From Oxytricha trifallax (lineage: Eukaryota > Ciliophora > Spirotrichea > Sporadotrichida > Oxytrichidae), in assembly GCA_000711775.1 (NCBI GenBank), contig ARYC01000246.1, forward strand, positions 62,001-126,000: DNA of 64,000 nucleotides, in the 5' to 3' direction. A model generated the notes under the pieces. That model saw nothing but the letters and a program-made list of their open reading frames with translations, did not search any database and was not told where the DNA came from. Shown piece after piece: positions 1 to 10,848 of this stretch. Each line of letters starts with the position of its first letter. Position 1 is the first letter of the stretch. The position numbers and the translations under genes are program-made.

Positions 1-2048
1 TTCTGGGAATTTAGAACAGCATAATAAAAATAATCAGACGGTCTAATCTACTAATAAATCAATTCTTATATTTATTTTATATTGAATATCAGCTTTGTTA
101 AATAGAACGTTTTAATTGCGTCATGTTTTGAGAGCAAAATATTTTTAAATATTTTTATTCTTTTAATAATAAAAAAAATTGCAATGAAAAAACATTTTTA
201 AAAATAATTTTATAAAAAACCAATAAATATTATCATTAGTAAATTTTATTGAAAATTTTTTTAATACAAATGTCTAAAAATATACAAAAAGAAGAAAAAG
301 TATCTTCCCACAATTTAGTTTAGACTTTTATAACAAATATATCGTAAAAATTATTTAAATTTTAAATCGTGATATAATTAAATTTATTGAATATTTTTTT
401 AATAATAATTATTATTTATTTTATAAAATAAATAATAATTAATCAGTGTAAATTTTTCTCTAAAGATAAAAAATATCAAATTCAACTGATTAATATTTAT
501 TATAGATTTAGATAAATCCCAATAATCATGGCTATAATAGAATTTATTAAGAAATAAAAATATTTGTTGCTCTACTAAGATTATTTTATTTGTTACTAAT
601 ATTACTAAGTATATTTTAAATAAATAAATATTAATTAATTTATTTCTAGATCAAGGTTTTTATTAATCTGAGTTACCTATCGCATGGTACTATTTTTCTT
701 ATAATATAATAAAAATAATATCTCTGGTTAAGTTTGCGTGAAATAACAATTAATGACATTAAAACTATTTTTTGTATACTCACTATTACATTAAGGTAAT
801 AAATATCAAAATTTATTATAAAATGAGTTGTTTTTTTTTCCTTCAAATAATTATAAATAAGAATTGGTGATTCTAATAAAGTAAATTCATCGTAAAATGA
901 ATGCCTAAATAAGCATTTAATTGAGGAATAAATAAATTTGAATTTTTATTTTATTTGTTAATCATGTTTATTATTTTGCATCTTAGTATGTTTCTTCCAT
1001 TATAAAATGGTTATTTGATAATTTTTAAATATTCTTTTTTGTTATAATCTTTATATTGTATAAAAATTACCATCTTTTATCGTTAACTCTTTGTGAAACA
1101 AACTAAATTTTGATAATTCTATATCTATTTTTACTTCACAGATAAAAGTGAAAATAAATATCAAATAAAAGTGTGGTGGTGGTGAGATAGTTAACACCCG
1201 TTAATCTCTATATATAATATATTTATAAGCTTATTATAATTTTTTTTCAAAAATAATTAAGAATTAAAAATAAATATATAGGAATTTAATTTCCAATCAT
1301 TAATACAATATTTTTCTAATAATTCGGCTATTTTGAAGCTTCTTCCCTTAATGAATATTTTTTTAATAAAAATTTATAACGTTGAGTATTAGTAGCACAT
1401 TAACATGGTTTAAGAGACAATTGTTAATAAAATTCTAAATAAATATTAAAAAAGTTTTTAATTTTCTAAAATTAATGATAAAATGAATTACACACTTTAT
1501 TAACAAAATACATTAAACTTATTTCATTATTTCATAATATATAAGAACTGTTTTATTAAAATCTCAGTTAAAGTAAATTTGGTAATAACAACATAAATTT
1601 ATTTATTTAAAAAATTATAAGTTTGATGTTTTTGTTCATATAGTGAATATTTTCTCAAATAATTATTTTAGAAAAATTAAATCTGAAAAAACCTCTAAAA
1701 TTTATCTCATATATTTATTATTAATTTATTAAAAACTGTCATTAAACCATTTTTAAAAGCTAATATTGCTCAGCGACAAAAAATAGAGCAGACTTAAAAT
1801 GAATCAATGGAGGAATGATTTTCTCTTAGAGCCATTATTTTTATTTTTAGACGTGGTATATTTTTTTATATCAATTATTGCTTCAAAAATATGAATAAAA
1901 AATATAAAATGTTCTTATTTTAAAATTTATTAAAATAAATCCAATAACTATTGAAAAAAAAACTCAAAATGTTATCTCATATAAAATTATTTTACCTAAT
2001 ACTTAAAGAAATTTATATCATTCATTTTAATACACAAAGTAATACAAA
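1..2048. other. AT-rich germline spacer upstream of PABP locus A
   Basis: No supported gene. Very AT-rich DNA with only chance reading frames. Two decayed repeat pieces stand out: an end around 1170-1200 (TGTGGTGGTGGTGAG), which resembles the termini of the foldback element at 38842-40233, and a half-arm at about 1324-1430, which resembles the arms of the foldback elements at 33616 and 61759. A promoter for locus A should lie near 2000, but I see no diagnostic motif. Confidence 0.6.
1324..1430. repeat. Decayed half-arm of a foldback element
   Basis: This stretch follows the left arm of the elements at 33616-34278 and 61759-62386 with many substitutions. It keeps the order GGCTAT, TAATG, T-rich tract, GACGCTGAGTAATAGTAGC-like segment (here AACGTTGAGTATTAGTAGC), then ACATGG. 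No matching right arm is seen nearby, so it is a solo remnant. Confidence 0.55.
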
Positions 2049-2202
2049 ATGGAAACTTATCTTGAAAATTTTCTCTATATATATTGGGTCAGGAAAGAAC
2101 ATATATCTTCAGATTTTATCGCTCAAGCCATAAAAACAATCGCTGATTACGATATCAAAGATAAACCAGATTTCATTAAAGAAAAGGACAATCCATATTA
2201 TA
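2049..2202 (+). CDS. PABP locus A, coding block 1 (RRM1 start)
   Basis: First germline coding block (MDS) of a diverged poly(A)-binding protein. The ATG at 2049 starts METYLENFLYIYW, which aligns with METTLDNFLYMYD of locus B and METTCNNILYLYD of locus C. It contains the RNP2-like strand of the first RNA recognition motif. The block ends in the pointer TA (2201-2202), and the frame resumes at 7927 after an unusually long IES. Spliced with the other A blocks, the total is 605 codons, the last being a TGA stop, but block 5 carries a premature TGA. The 5' half is much more divergent from B and C than the 3' half. Assignment to PABP rests on homology with B, where all domains are visible. Confidence 0.75.
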
Positions 2203-2929
2203 AACTATTACATCTAATATACTCTTTAAACATTGTTGGATTTTCTTTGATTTGAGAAACAAATTTTATTTATATTAAATTATTGACGGTTTTTGAAAAC
2301 TACTCAAAAATAAATTCAACTAAATTCTTCAATAGCTCTTTCAAAAATACTAATTATAATAAAATAATTTCATTAATTTACCATGAAAAAATGCCTTATT
2401 AATAAATCTTTGGACAGTTAATATTATTTACAAATATAAACGAAAAGAGATTTAACTAATTTAAGATAAGGAATTATATAATATTTTTTAATAGTATAAA
2501 AACTAATAAATTTTTCTAGGACTTAAAGATATTTCACTAAAATAAATCTAAAGAAATTTATAATTAATTTACAAAAACATATTTTATTTTCCCAAATTGA
2601 AAGCATTTAAAATCAAAATCCCAAAACTCCTTCAATAGTTTTATAAATTTTCAAATTGATTAGGGCAATAATGGGGATAATTTTAATTAATTTCATTTAT
2701 ATTTTTAGATTAAATTTAATTATCTATTTTCATGATTGAATTCAATTGTTTTTTAATTTAAACATAACTAATTTTAAATAATTGTTATGTAAAAAAAATT
2801 TTTACACTAGAAAATTGAATTGTAGTGCAATTTTTGATTATTCAACTTATTTTATAAAATTTCTAAAGTTAAATGAAAATATACTGCATTTTTGAAATAA
2901 ATTTTACCAATGTTTATATTTATTTGTTA

Positions 2930-3115
2930 AGCACAAGGTTCAATTCAATTTGAAAAATTTTCGAACTTTTTCATTAAAACCTCATTAGTTTTAATCTAGG
3001 TACTAAATTTAGTTTTGGTACTATTTTATTGATTCCAATTAAATTAAAAGGATTTGGTACTAGTATTAATTAAAATTATACAAAACTAGTACTAATTTGA
3101 TAGAATTTAATTTGT
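2930..3115. repeat. GGTACT-rich repeat, shared with 63790-64000
   Basis: Repeated GGTAC/TAGTACTAA words in an AT background, with the phrase AAAACCTCATTAGTTTAA common to this stretch and to 63885-63905. The second copy is at the right edge of the window, next to TBE-D. There is no open frame of note. The role is unknown; it may be part of a larger transposon-associated repeat. Confidence 0.6.
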
Positions 3116-3803
3116 TAAAATAAAAAAATTTATCTCAAATTTGTTACATTTTGCATACTTTCTCCAATTTACTTTATAAGGTTACCCTTATTTCAAATAC
3201 CAATATTTAACAGATATTTAAAATTTAATTGATATCATAAATACAAAAATATAAAATTAATCTCAACTTATTATAATTTAAAAATAAAAACTGCAATATA
3301 ATGGATATTAAGCACCTTAAAATAACACATTATATGCATTTTTTTAATAATTTAAAATTCACTAAGGGTTCCATATTTTATTTATATTTAAAAAAAATAT
3401 GAATGTAAAGAACGTAATCTAAGAAATGAAAGAATTTAATTTAATTTTTTTTATGGTAAAAATAAAAAAAAAAGATATATTAATTCTAATTTTTGAAATG
3501 AGAATTTATATTCATAAAATATGTTAAGTAAAGAGTACATCTTATTAATTAATGTAAGAATAAACAAATATGTTAAAGCTTAACTATATTCTTAAAAATT
3601 AGTACTTCTAGGTTGATTATGAAAAACTTAATCATAAAAACTTATATTTTTTGCAAAAGTAGAATCAAATCCCCAAAACCCTTTCAGTAGTTTGATTGAG
3701 TTTTTGATTGATAAAAGTAGACTATTAGTGCATTCTTTATGAGATATTTAATAGGGCTTATGTAGGGGTTTAATGTTTAAATATTAGTAATTTAAGTGAT
3801 TAT

Positions 3804-4850
3804 ATGCGAGGTTTGGGGTGTGTTTATGATAGTGAGTATAGAGATTTATTGTTTAAGCTGCGATATGGATGTTATGAATATAGTGAATAACTCAAGCCTG
3901 TTCTGAATTATACGTCTATAGCAAGGCTACTCAATAAATCTCCAGCAACTGTGAGGTCTCACTGTCTATAAGCATTGAATTTAAAGAAATAGCATCTTAA
4001 TTATAAGCCTAAAAGACCTCTAAAATTTTAGCATCATCAAATTGAATATCTTATTAATGATAAGACTCTTAAATACTGGGCTCCTTTCTCTCTCCTTGAG
4101 GGCTGTGATGTTTCATCGCCAATTTCCTGAGCTTCACATATCTGCTTAATCGATAGCTAACATATATAAAAAGAATGAAATATCTTACAAGACAGTCAAT
4201 CGCATTAAGAGAGTGATTGACTTTAATGTTTCATTTTATAAGACTAATTTAAATTATATATTCGATTAAAGGCAGAGGTCTTAAGAGCATAATATAAAGT
4301 TTATACAAGCTAATGAAGCTGTATTTTTATTTAATACCTTTATATCAAATCTTGGTACAAGAGGTACAGTAATATAGAAGTTTATGACTAAAAAGTTAAG
4401 TTGTAAACTCATGCTATTCTTGGTGAAATAGGTGAAGATAGTGGCCTAGAGACTTATGTTTTTCACCTTCGTTCTATAAAGACTGAATAATATATTAAGT
4501 TCTTGCAATAGCTCAGAGATAAGTACACTGACTAAGAGATTATTCTATTCGTTGATAACTTATCAGTTCATAAAACTAAAGACTCAAGAAGGGAATACGA
4601 AAGGCTAAATATAACACCTGTATTTAATGTTCCTTACAGCCCTTAGTTCAATGGAATTGAATTATATTGGGGGTTATTGAAAGGCCACTACAAGAAACTT
4701 CTACTCTATCACTTGATGCACGATTTAAAGATAGATACAGTAGATTTTATTAAGAGTGCTGCTAAGAGAGTCAGCGATGATAAAGCTAAAGTATGCGCAA
4801 GAGAAGGGAGATTTTGTGTTTATAAATAAGTTTTAGATTTAAACGAATGA
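3804..4850 (+). pseudogene. TBE-A transposase (42-kDa type, DDE, IS630/Tc1-mariner)
   Basis: DDE transposase that would cut and move TBE DNA and is reported to act in genome rearrangement in Oxytricha. It starts at the ATG at 3804 (MRGLGCVYDSEYRDLLF) and ends at the TGA at 4848. A DNA-binding helix-turn-helix-like region is near the start. The catalytic block LFVDNLSVHKTKD is near 4545-4580, and VPYSPQFNGIELYWGLLK carries the final Glu near 4630-4680. TAG and TAA are read as Gln. Against copy B it lacks two bases near 4090-4105 (frameshift), and the first catalytic Asp is replaced by Asn (FIQANEAVF where B has FIHADKAVF). It is therefore probably inactive. It converges on the 22-kDa ORF, the two stops being six bases apart. 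Confidence 0.88.
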
Positions 4851-4856
4851 ATAAGT

Positions 4857-5641
4857 TCACATATTAAATTTGCCCGTAAAGGGATTTGGCTTCTCTTTCT
4901 TTTCTTCCTCTTAAGGCTTGCCTGGTCCCATGTTTCTTCTCTTAGTGCCAGCCCCTGCATCTATGTTCATCTCCTCTGGCTTTTAGAAATCTTTGAAGAG
5001 TCTTTTACTCAATTAATGGTTTACTTGAGACTTTCTGTATCTGTTTAATTTGCTGCGCTCTTTAATAAAGTATATAAGCAGTACCAGGTTTTTCTATAAA
5101 GTTAGAAGGGTAAGCTTACTTGAGATGAAAGGATGCTTTTGAAGTTCCTACAGCCAGGTATCACTTATTTAATACCTTGCTTCTCAATTTCTTCAGGAAA
5201 GATGCTGTATCGTTAATTGTGAGCAACTTAAATAACTTCATTTAAGTACTCACGTTTCAGAGTTGCAAGAACACCAAAGAAGAAGTTCCTTCTGGCAACT
5301 TATTAGAGAGCTGTAGCTTTGATGGAAGGTAGAGAGCTACGTCCGGATCACTCATAGTCGTCATATAGGTTTGTCACTGATATTTCAGGGTAGTTAGGTA
5401 TCTCTATCATCCTAATTTCATTAGACTTAAAAGCTTTTTTCTTCACTCAGTAAGCCTTATAAGAATGAGATTTTAGTTCCCTCCTAAGTCGGCAAGAACA
5501 ATCCAACTATAATGGATTTATTAATTTACTTAAGAACTTACCTTGCTATACCAAATATCTATAAAGGTCCTCTTTACTTCGAAATTTTCCTATTAAATCT
5601 TGAGATTAAATTCTCTTCATTGCATCATTCATAGACTCCAT
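4857..5641 (-). pseudogene. TBE-A 22-kDa-type ORF
   Basis: Middle TBE gene, of unknown biochemical role. The minus-strand ATG at 5641 starts MESMNDAMKRIQSQDLIG, and the TGA stop reads at 4857-4859. A Lys/Arg-rich tail (RKEKPNPF) precedes the stop. The 785-nt span is not a multiple of three, so at least one frameshift is present. The internal methionine used in copy C (context AAAATGTC) is ATC here. Longer than 22 kDa if read from the upstream ATG (about 260 codons), so the start choice is uncertain. Confidence 0.7.
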
Positions 5642-6204
5642 CTTGCTTCCTCTTTCTAGAAATGTTAATGAAATTTAAAATTATGGATATCCATTCTAAG
5701 TTTAACAAAATCTTATTACTAAATAGGGAGAACCAACTGGAGGTCAACCTTGAAAAGATATGAGGAGAAGCATTGAAAAACTTGTTCAAAGTTTCACAGA
5801 TTGATTTCCATTTTTATCAATTTATCTCCATTAAATTGCTCCTAATAATGTTTAATTATTTTAGGATGTCCTCCGAATTAAGTTCAAACTTTATAAGGAG
5901 TTAAATTTTAAGGTTAAACTTAATTAGGTGCATATTAAATTTAGAAATGGTTAATAACTTTACATCCAAATTAAGTTCAAACTTGATTTGGAGGACCTCC
6001 AAGAGAAACAAAACTTCATTAGGAGTATTTTAATTTACTAAAATGAATAAAATTCTCATAAAATATGTCAACTTACAGTCTTTTATGGTTAGTTAATTTT
6101 CTTACCTCTCAGCAAAGAATCTACCAGAGTGTCTTATACACTAATATATAAGTTTATCTAGGTAGATTTATCATTATTATAATAAAATATATCAGAAAAC
6201 TAAA
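5642..6204. promoter_or_regulatory. TBE-A divergent intergenic region with inverted repeat
   Basis: Non-coding spacer between the divergent 22-kDa (-) and 57-kDa (+) genes, so promoters for both should lie here. It contains an inverted repeat: AAATTAAGTTCAAACTT next to GGAGGACCTCC-like sequence (itself palindromic), at about 5860-5905 and again near 5975-6005. The same arrangement is present in TBE-B and TBE-C. A regulatory role is inferred only from position. Confidence 0.45.
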
Positions 6205-7645
6205 ATGAGCGCTAACCTTGTGAGAAGAGCGGCATTACTTGGATCATGTCAATAAAAGTTATCATTCCAGCAACCAAGAAAAGTAGAGACCAGAGACGCT
6301 TGTACTCAGTGGGAGCCTACTTATGACAACTTTGACCAGTCTAGCTTTGAGATTTAAATATAAGTTAAGTAGGAGGTTATAATAGAAGCTGTCAAAATTG
6401 AGGAGAAAGTTAAACAACCCTCCATAGAGCATTAATAAATACCAGCCAAAGTTGACTATTAATGCAAAGAATGCAATAAAGCTTTCACTTACAAGTCAAC
6501 TTAAAAGAGACACTTGAGAGATATACACAACAATATGCCAAGGTTATATCTCAAGCATTAAAAGAAAGATGGGAAGTATGTCTGTGAGTTCTGTGAGAAG
6601 CCATATTCTCATACTAGAGACCTCAAAGTGCACTTAAAGAAAAAGAACAATCAAAGTTTTCTTTATTCATGAACCTACAGGGAATAAATACCTCTAAGAG
6701 AGAAGATCAAGAAACCCAGTGGAGTCTCTTAGAGTTGAAGTGTATAAGTAAGTCAAAATGAAGAAAGCAGTCAAGAACTTTCCAGTCTCTGAATCAATAA
6801 AATCATGGTTAAAATAGAGGCAATGAAGATTCCAATATTAAAAATTATTGACTTAGATTCTTGCCTAGAATCCTACCTCACTCTAGAAGATAAAATAGAG
6901 AAGAGAGTCACTACTGACGACTAATATGCTTACAAGATATATACTTTCAATTACTTCCTTGCTGATGACAAGTTCAAAATGGAATTTGCAAATGAGTATT
7001 ATGCTCTTTAAAAGGCAAAGTTAAATGAGTGAAGGCATATCATATAGCTTGATGCTATTTTACTTGGTAAAGATCATGTAGCCTTCAGGCTTCCTTTACT
7101 TGAAATGACTTACAGAAAATTTTTATCTGACAATAGATGTCAGAGATAAATTGGCTAGATAGGATAGCAGATAGTTGGAGGGAGAGCTTCACAAGCTAGA
7201 TTATGTTCATAGAGACTTAAAGCCAGAGAACATCATGATGAACTTTCAGCCTCTTAGTGTTTATATTATTGACTTCAACAGAGCTCAAAGAGTTCAAGCC
7301 TCTGCATTAGGAAATGTATACGGCCCTCCTGGATGTTTCCCAGAGAGAGAGGATTGGAGAGATGGAGACACTTGATGGGATATTTGGGCTCTAGCAGTAA
7401 TAATAATAGAGAGCGACATGCAAAGAAACGATTACTTTAGCTGCAGGGGTGAGAGAGATTCTAAGCAGAGAATCAAACAATATCTCGATAAAAATAAAAT
7501 AAATGGAGGTCTCAGAGAACTTGCATACTCAACTATTATCAAGCCAAGCTAAGAGAATTAACAAACAAAAGAAACAATCAAACATCAACTAAGAAAGATA
7601 AAATTCAGAGAACTGCCACATGACTCTAAGCTTATGTTTGTGTGA
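6205..7645 (+). pseudogene. TBE-A 57-kDa-type zinc-finger/kinase ORF
   Basis: Third TBE gene, running from ATG 6205 (MSANLVRRAALLG) to TGA 7643. The N-terminal part has two C2H2 zinc fingers (CKECNKAFTYKS...H...H near 6465-6525, and CEFCEKPYSHTRDL near 6580-6640). The C-terminal part is a protein-kinase-like domain with HRDLKPENIMMNF (about 7210-7245), an IDFNRAQ in place of DFG, a PPE-like loop and WDIWAL. Breaks include a frameshift after the second finger, frameshifts near 6790-6830, a TGA near 7028, and a TGA replacing Thr just before WDIWAL (near 7374). The substrate of the kinase domain is unknown, and IDF instead of DFG raises the possibility of a pseudokinase. Confidence 0.85.
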
Positions 7646-7887
7646 AATATTTTAAAACTCACTTGTTATACACACTAAAATACTAATATTTAAACATTAA
7701 ACCCCTACATAAACCCTATTAAAACCCTAATAAAGTATGCACTAATAGTCTACTATTATCAATCAAAAACTCAATCAAACTACTTAAAGGGTTTTGGGGT
7801 TTTGAATGAAGTTGATGGATCCGAACTAAAAAAAACTAAAACTCTCAACAATATTCTCATCAATCAAAATATTTACATAACTAAATA

Positions 7888-7907
7888 AGGGGTTTTGGGG
7901 TTTTGAA
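7888..7907. repeat. Orphan C4A4-type end next to TBE-A
   Basis: GGGGTTTTGGGGTTTTG followed by AAT lies 84 bp outside the right end of TBE-A. It has the same telomere-like repeat and the same AAT flank as a TBE right terminus, but the inner sequence does not match TBE-A. No left partner is seen. It may be the remnant of an earlier TBE-family insertion. Confidence 0.6.
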
Positions 7908-7926
7908 TATAAAACTCATTTAAGTT

Positions 7927-8038
7927 TATCGCTGTGGTTAGAATCAATCACTAAAATTTAGCATTTATTAATTTTAATTAATATTCCCTATTATTAAAAG
8001 ATACTTAGGAGAAGTTCTTGGAAATTGCAAAAGCAATG
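7927..8038 (+). CDS. PABP locus A, coding block 2 (RRM1 middle)
   Basis: Continues RRM1 after the TA pointer (IAVVRIN, aligned with YTARVRIN in B and YTAMVRIN in C). It ends at the pointer AATG (8035-8038) after EKFLEIAKAM, which aligns with FKQIARKM in B. In B and C an extra IES (pointer CAAT) sits inside this interval. Here the frame stays open through the middle (roughly 7949-8000), so an A-specific IES of a length divisible by three may be hidden there, but I could not place its pointer. Confidence 0.6.
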
Positions 8039-8075
8039 ATATATATTTATATATATAAATAAAATTTTTAAAATG
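8039..8075. other. IES A (37 bp, pointer AATG)
   Basis: AT-only segment flanked by AATG at 8035-8038 and 8072-8075. Removal gives KAMGYFEING in frame. The homologous junction in B and C uses the pointer AGTA with a 42-bp IES. Confidence 0.7.
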
Positions 8076-8378
8076 GGTTATTTTGAAATAAATGGCAATA
8101 GTTTTTAATCAGGTCCTAAACTCTTAGAAAGCCCATGTTAACATTAAACCACCTTATTCGTGAATAATCTAGACAGGAATATGACTTCGTAAAAACTCGA
8201 AGATATTTTGAGATAATCACTAGATGGTGACTACGCTGCATCAGTCTATGTATCAAAAAACCCTGAAAATTTATCTACAATATGTGGCATTGTAAGTTTC
8301 CATAATCAGTAAACAGTAGACTATGTATTGACAATGGATAGATTTGGAAATGAAGAATTTGACTTATAAAGATAAATA
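8072..8378 (+). CDS. PABP locus A, coding block 3 (end of RRM1, RRM2)
   Basis: One continuous open block from YFEING (end of RRM1) through TTLFVNNLDRNMTSQ (start of RRM2, aligned with NNLFIKNLDKSITSQ in B) to FGNEEFDLQRQI. TAA is used as Gln several times. Paralogs B and C have a multi-kilobase IES between RRM1 and RRM2, and A has none. The right pointer is probably ATA (8376-8378 with 9290-9292), a weak call because ATA is common here. Confidence 0.68.
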
Positions 8379-9292
8379 TCTCATATAAAAATAATTTTTA
8401 TGTTGTATTTTTAGGTTTATAATATAGATATAAAAATATTTACATCAGCAAATTTAAAGTAATAAAAAATATGCCATATAGGACGATATTTTATTGTAAT
8501 GAATATATAAAAAATTAATAAAACTATACAATATATTCACATCTAAATAAAATAATAAAAAAATAATATTGTGGTAACATTTTTTATTTGAAAAATATAT
8601 CAAGTTAAAATTAATAGTTATTTAGTTAATGGCTAATAACTTTTTTGAAACCTTTACTCATGGTTTTTCTGTGTTAAGAATTAAAATTAGCTGAATTTTT
8701 TTATAGAGCAATAAAATTGACATTATTTTTAGCATTAAATCAGAGAACTAATAAATTAGTATAAATGTCAATTATTTTTCTCAAGGGATGAGATATAATA
8801 GTACCGCCAAGAAAGTTCAGCCTATTTTTAATCAATCAAGTTCCATGTTCCCTAGATTAAAGAAAGTTTATTGCTAATTATATATTATTAAAAATCATAA
8901 TAAAATTTTATAATTAAATTAATTTGTTGCTACGATATAAAAGCACTTTGTTTTATTAATTAATGTTTATTTCTTTTTTTTAATTCAGTTACTATAAGAA
9001 AAAACACTAATTAAGGCTTTTTTGAAAAAGATTTATTTTAATGATATCTTTGAAATAATCTATCATAATTGAAAAAATGATTCATGAAGCTTAATATTTA
9101 TATATGAATCCTATAGATTTTATAGAATTTTCCTAGTTTAGAGAAAAATTATACATTAATTTCAGTTCCATGTCTTAATTATTTATATTTAATAATTTAA
9201 TACTTTAAATTATTTATTTTTATAACTGATTTCATATTATTTAAAATATCATTAACTTTCATATCCTCCCATTTAGATCAAAGTACTATATA
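8379..9292. other. IES A (0.9 kb) between RRM2 and RRM3 blocks
   Basis: AT-rich eliminated segment specific to locus A (B and C are continuous here). It holds a half-copy of the palindromic TA-element family at about 8685-8830 (GGATGAGATATAATAGTACC is the recognisable part). Nothing else is supported. Confidence 0.55.
8685..8830. repeat. Half-copy of palindromic TA-element
   Basis: Contains AGCTGAATTT at its left and AATAGTACCGCCAAGAAAGTTCAGC at its right as inverted relatives. This matches the centre of the elements at 28113-28531 and 60643-61603, but the termini are lost. Confidence 0.5.
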
Positions 9293-9453
9293 GAATACAA
9301 AGAGACCTTCAACACCATCTGCATTTAGAATTTCCCCAGTAAATGGAATAAGGAAAATATTGAGAAAATCTTTGGCCAATATGGTACCATCAACAGCACT
9401 ATTATTATGACGGACAAAAACCAAGGTGCTGAGTAAGAGGCTAGATAAGCATT
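9290..9453 (+). CDS. PABP locus A, coding block 4 (RRM3)
   Basis: Reads IEYKETFNTICIQNFP then KWNKENIEKIFGQYGTI, aligned with SFNYIYIKNFPINWNKEK in B: the RNP2 strand and first helix of RRM3. It ends at the pointer ATT (9451-9453), which pairs with 10846-10848 to give AFVTYEEDP. Confidence 0.72.
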
Positions 9454-10848
9454 TAGAAAAAATAATTGCAAAAAGTTTAATACAAATCAGATTATATATT
9501 ACAAAAATTACTGAATAATAAAGATAATTACATTTGTATCATAAACTAATTTGATTTTCATTCTAAATCAGACTTTTATTATTTTGATACTAACCAAAAC
9601 AAATAGGCAACTCAATCGAGTCATTTTTTAAAAAAAATAAATTTAAACCGGAAATTTAACTATAAATAATAAGTTTGTCTTAAATTTATGGCCGTTAAAT
9701 TGGCAAATCTAAATAATCTTAGGCTCATTCGATGGTGAATTCTAAACTCGGTGGACTTTTTATTAGCTACTTTATTATTGCAACTTTGAAGCGAGACAAA
9801 TTTAATTTAATGTGGTGTAAATGTTTATGAATTAAAAGTGTAATTAAAATATGCTATTCTTCGGTTCAATGATGCATAGTTCAACTTATTTTTAATATAC
9901 AATGGAATGTTTAAGTTCATTAAAATTAGCAAACTTTAACTGCAAATAATTTGATTGATTATTTACTTAAATTAAAATAAAAAAAATTAAAAATATCGAA
10001 TGTATTACTCCAATATTCCTTATAAATTAAAAATTTTCCTATTAAATAATAACTAAATATTGAATATGTTAAAAATAAATATTGATAAAAATTTCGGGGG
10101 GAAGTTTCTTGCTCCAAACATAGATATCATAAAATTAATTAATTTCTCAAAATCATTATCATCAGTTAAGTAAACAAAATTCGTATAAAAATCAAGTATT
10201 TTTTATTTTGATAAAAATTGCAAATATTTGATCAAAGCGACATATATAATCAATTCAAAATAATTTTTGCAATTAATAATGATACAACGGATCAATATAA
10301 ACCTTGATTAAAGGTATTATATAAATTTTAATGTGGGAGCTAAATATTTCCGTTGAGTCGTGAAACTTCAGGTTGCTGATAGACCCCGCCCCCATATTTT
10401 TCTCATTAAATCAAAGATTTAATTTTTCTAATTCTATTCTCGAAAAATAAATTATAAAATTTCTATAAAATTTAGAGAATTTTAAATAAAAAAGGAAACC
10501 ACATAAATATTTGATAAGATTATAACTATTATCAATTATAAATGATTTAAATTACTAAAAACCTTAATATTTGATTTTATAAAATATCTGAAATAATTTA
10601 GAGAATTAGTTTAATTAATTGATTAAAAATAAGATTAACTAAAAAACTATAAGATATTAACTATAAAAAGGAAATAATTTTATTTAATTTTAGAAGTCAA
10701 ATCAAATATAATTAAAATTGAGTGTATTAAATGTTTGTTTATATTTCAAGAAATATCAATTATCTTCCCAAATATCAATTTATTTAGCATTTATAATATA
10801 AACTTAAATATTGATTTAAAATAGATAATTCTAAATATTCTGCTAATT
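9454..10848. other. IES A (1.4 kb, pointer ATT) with element remnants
   Basis: Eliminated segment matching the 3.2-kb (B) and 2.6-kb (C) IES at the same junction, which use pointer ATTT. It holds a half TA-element (about 9660-9830, GGCTCATTCGATGGTGAATTC) and a terminal scrap GGGGGGAAGTTTCTTGCTCC near 10096, which resembles the end of the foldback element at 39047-39810. It also has a C-rich patch at 10382-10395. Confidence 0.6.
9660..9830. repeat. Half-copy of palindromic TA-element
   Basis: GGCCGTTAAATTGGC, then CTTAGGCTCATTCGATGG, then GGACTTTTTATTAGCTAC match one arm of the 28113-28531 element in order. No second arm is present. Confidence 0.55.

Larger units (their letters stand above)
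3666..7804 (+). mobile_element. TBE: TBE-A, telomere-bearing element (complete, decayed)
   Basis: A 4139-bp transposon with inverted ends. The left end reads CAAATCCCCAAAACCCTTT and the right end is the inverse of CAAAACCCCAAAACCCTTT. The match continues inward through AGTAGTTTGATTGAGTTT. The target duplication AAT is at 3663-3665 and 7805-7807, fitting the ANT target of Oxytricha TBE elements, and the size fits their 4.1 kb. Gene order also matches: transposase (+), 22-kDa-type ORF (-), zinc-finger/kinase ORF (+). All three genes are broken. It lies in IES A1 of PABP locus A, a different IES from the one used by TBE-B and TBE-C, so it is an independent insertion. Confidence 0.93.
2203..7928. 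other. IES A1 (5.7 kb, TA pointer) hosting TBE-A
   Basis: Eliminated segment between PABP A blocks 1 and 2. Pointer copies TA lie at 2201-2202 and 7927-7928, and removal gives an in-frame RRM1 (Tyr codon followed by IAVVRIN). The matching IES is only 51 bp in B and 52 bp in C, so most of this one is inserted material: a GGTAC-rich repeat (2930-3115), TBE-A (3666-7804) and an orphan TBE-like end (7889-7904). Confidence 0.75.

Noticed and set aside
3666..3685. C4A4 repeats as true telomeres or chromosome ends
   Set aside because: They form inverted ends of 4.1-kb elements with ANT duplications and are internal to the contig, so they are TBE termini.
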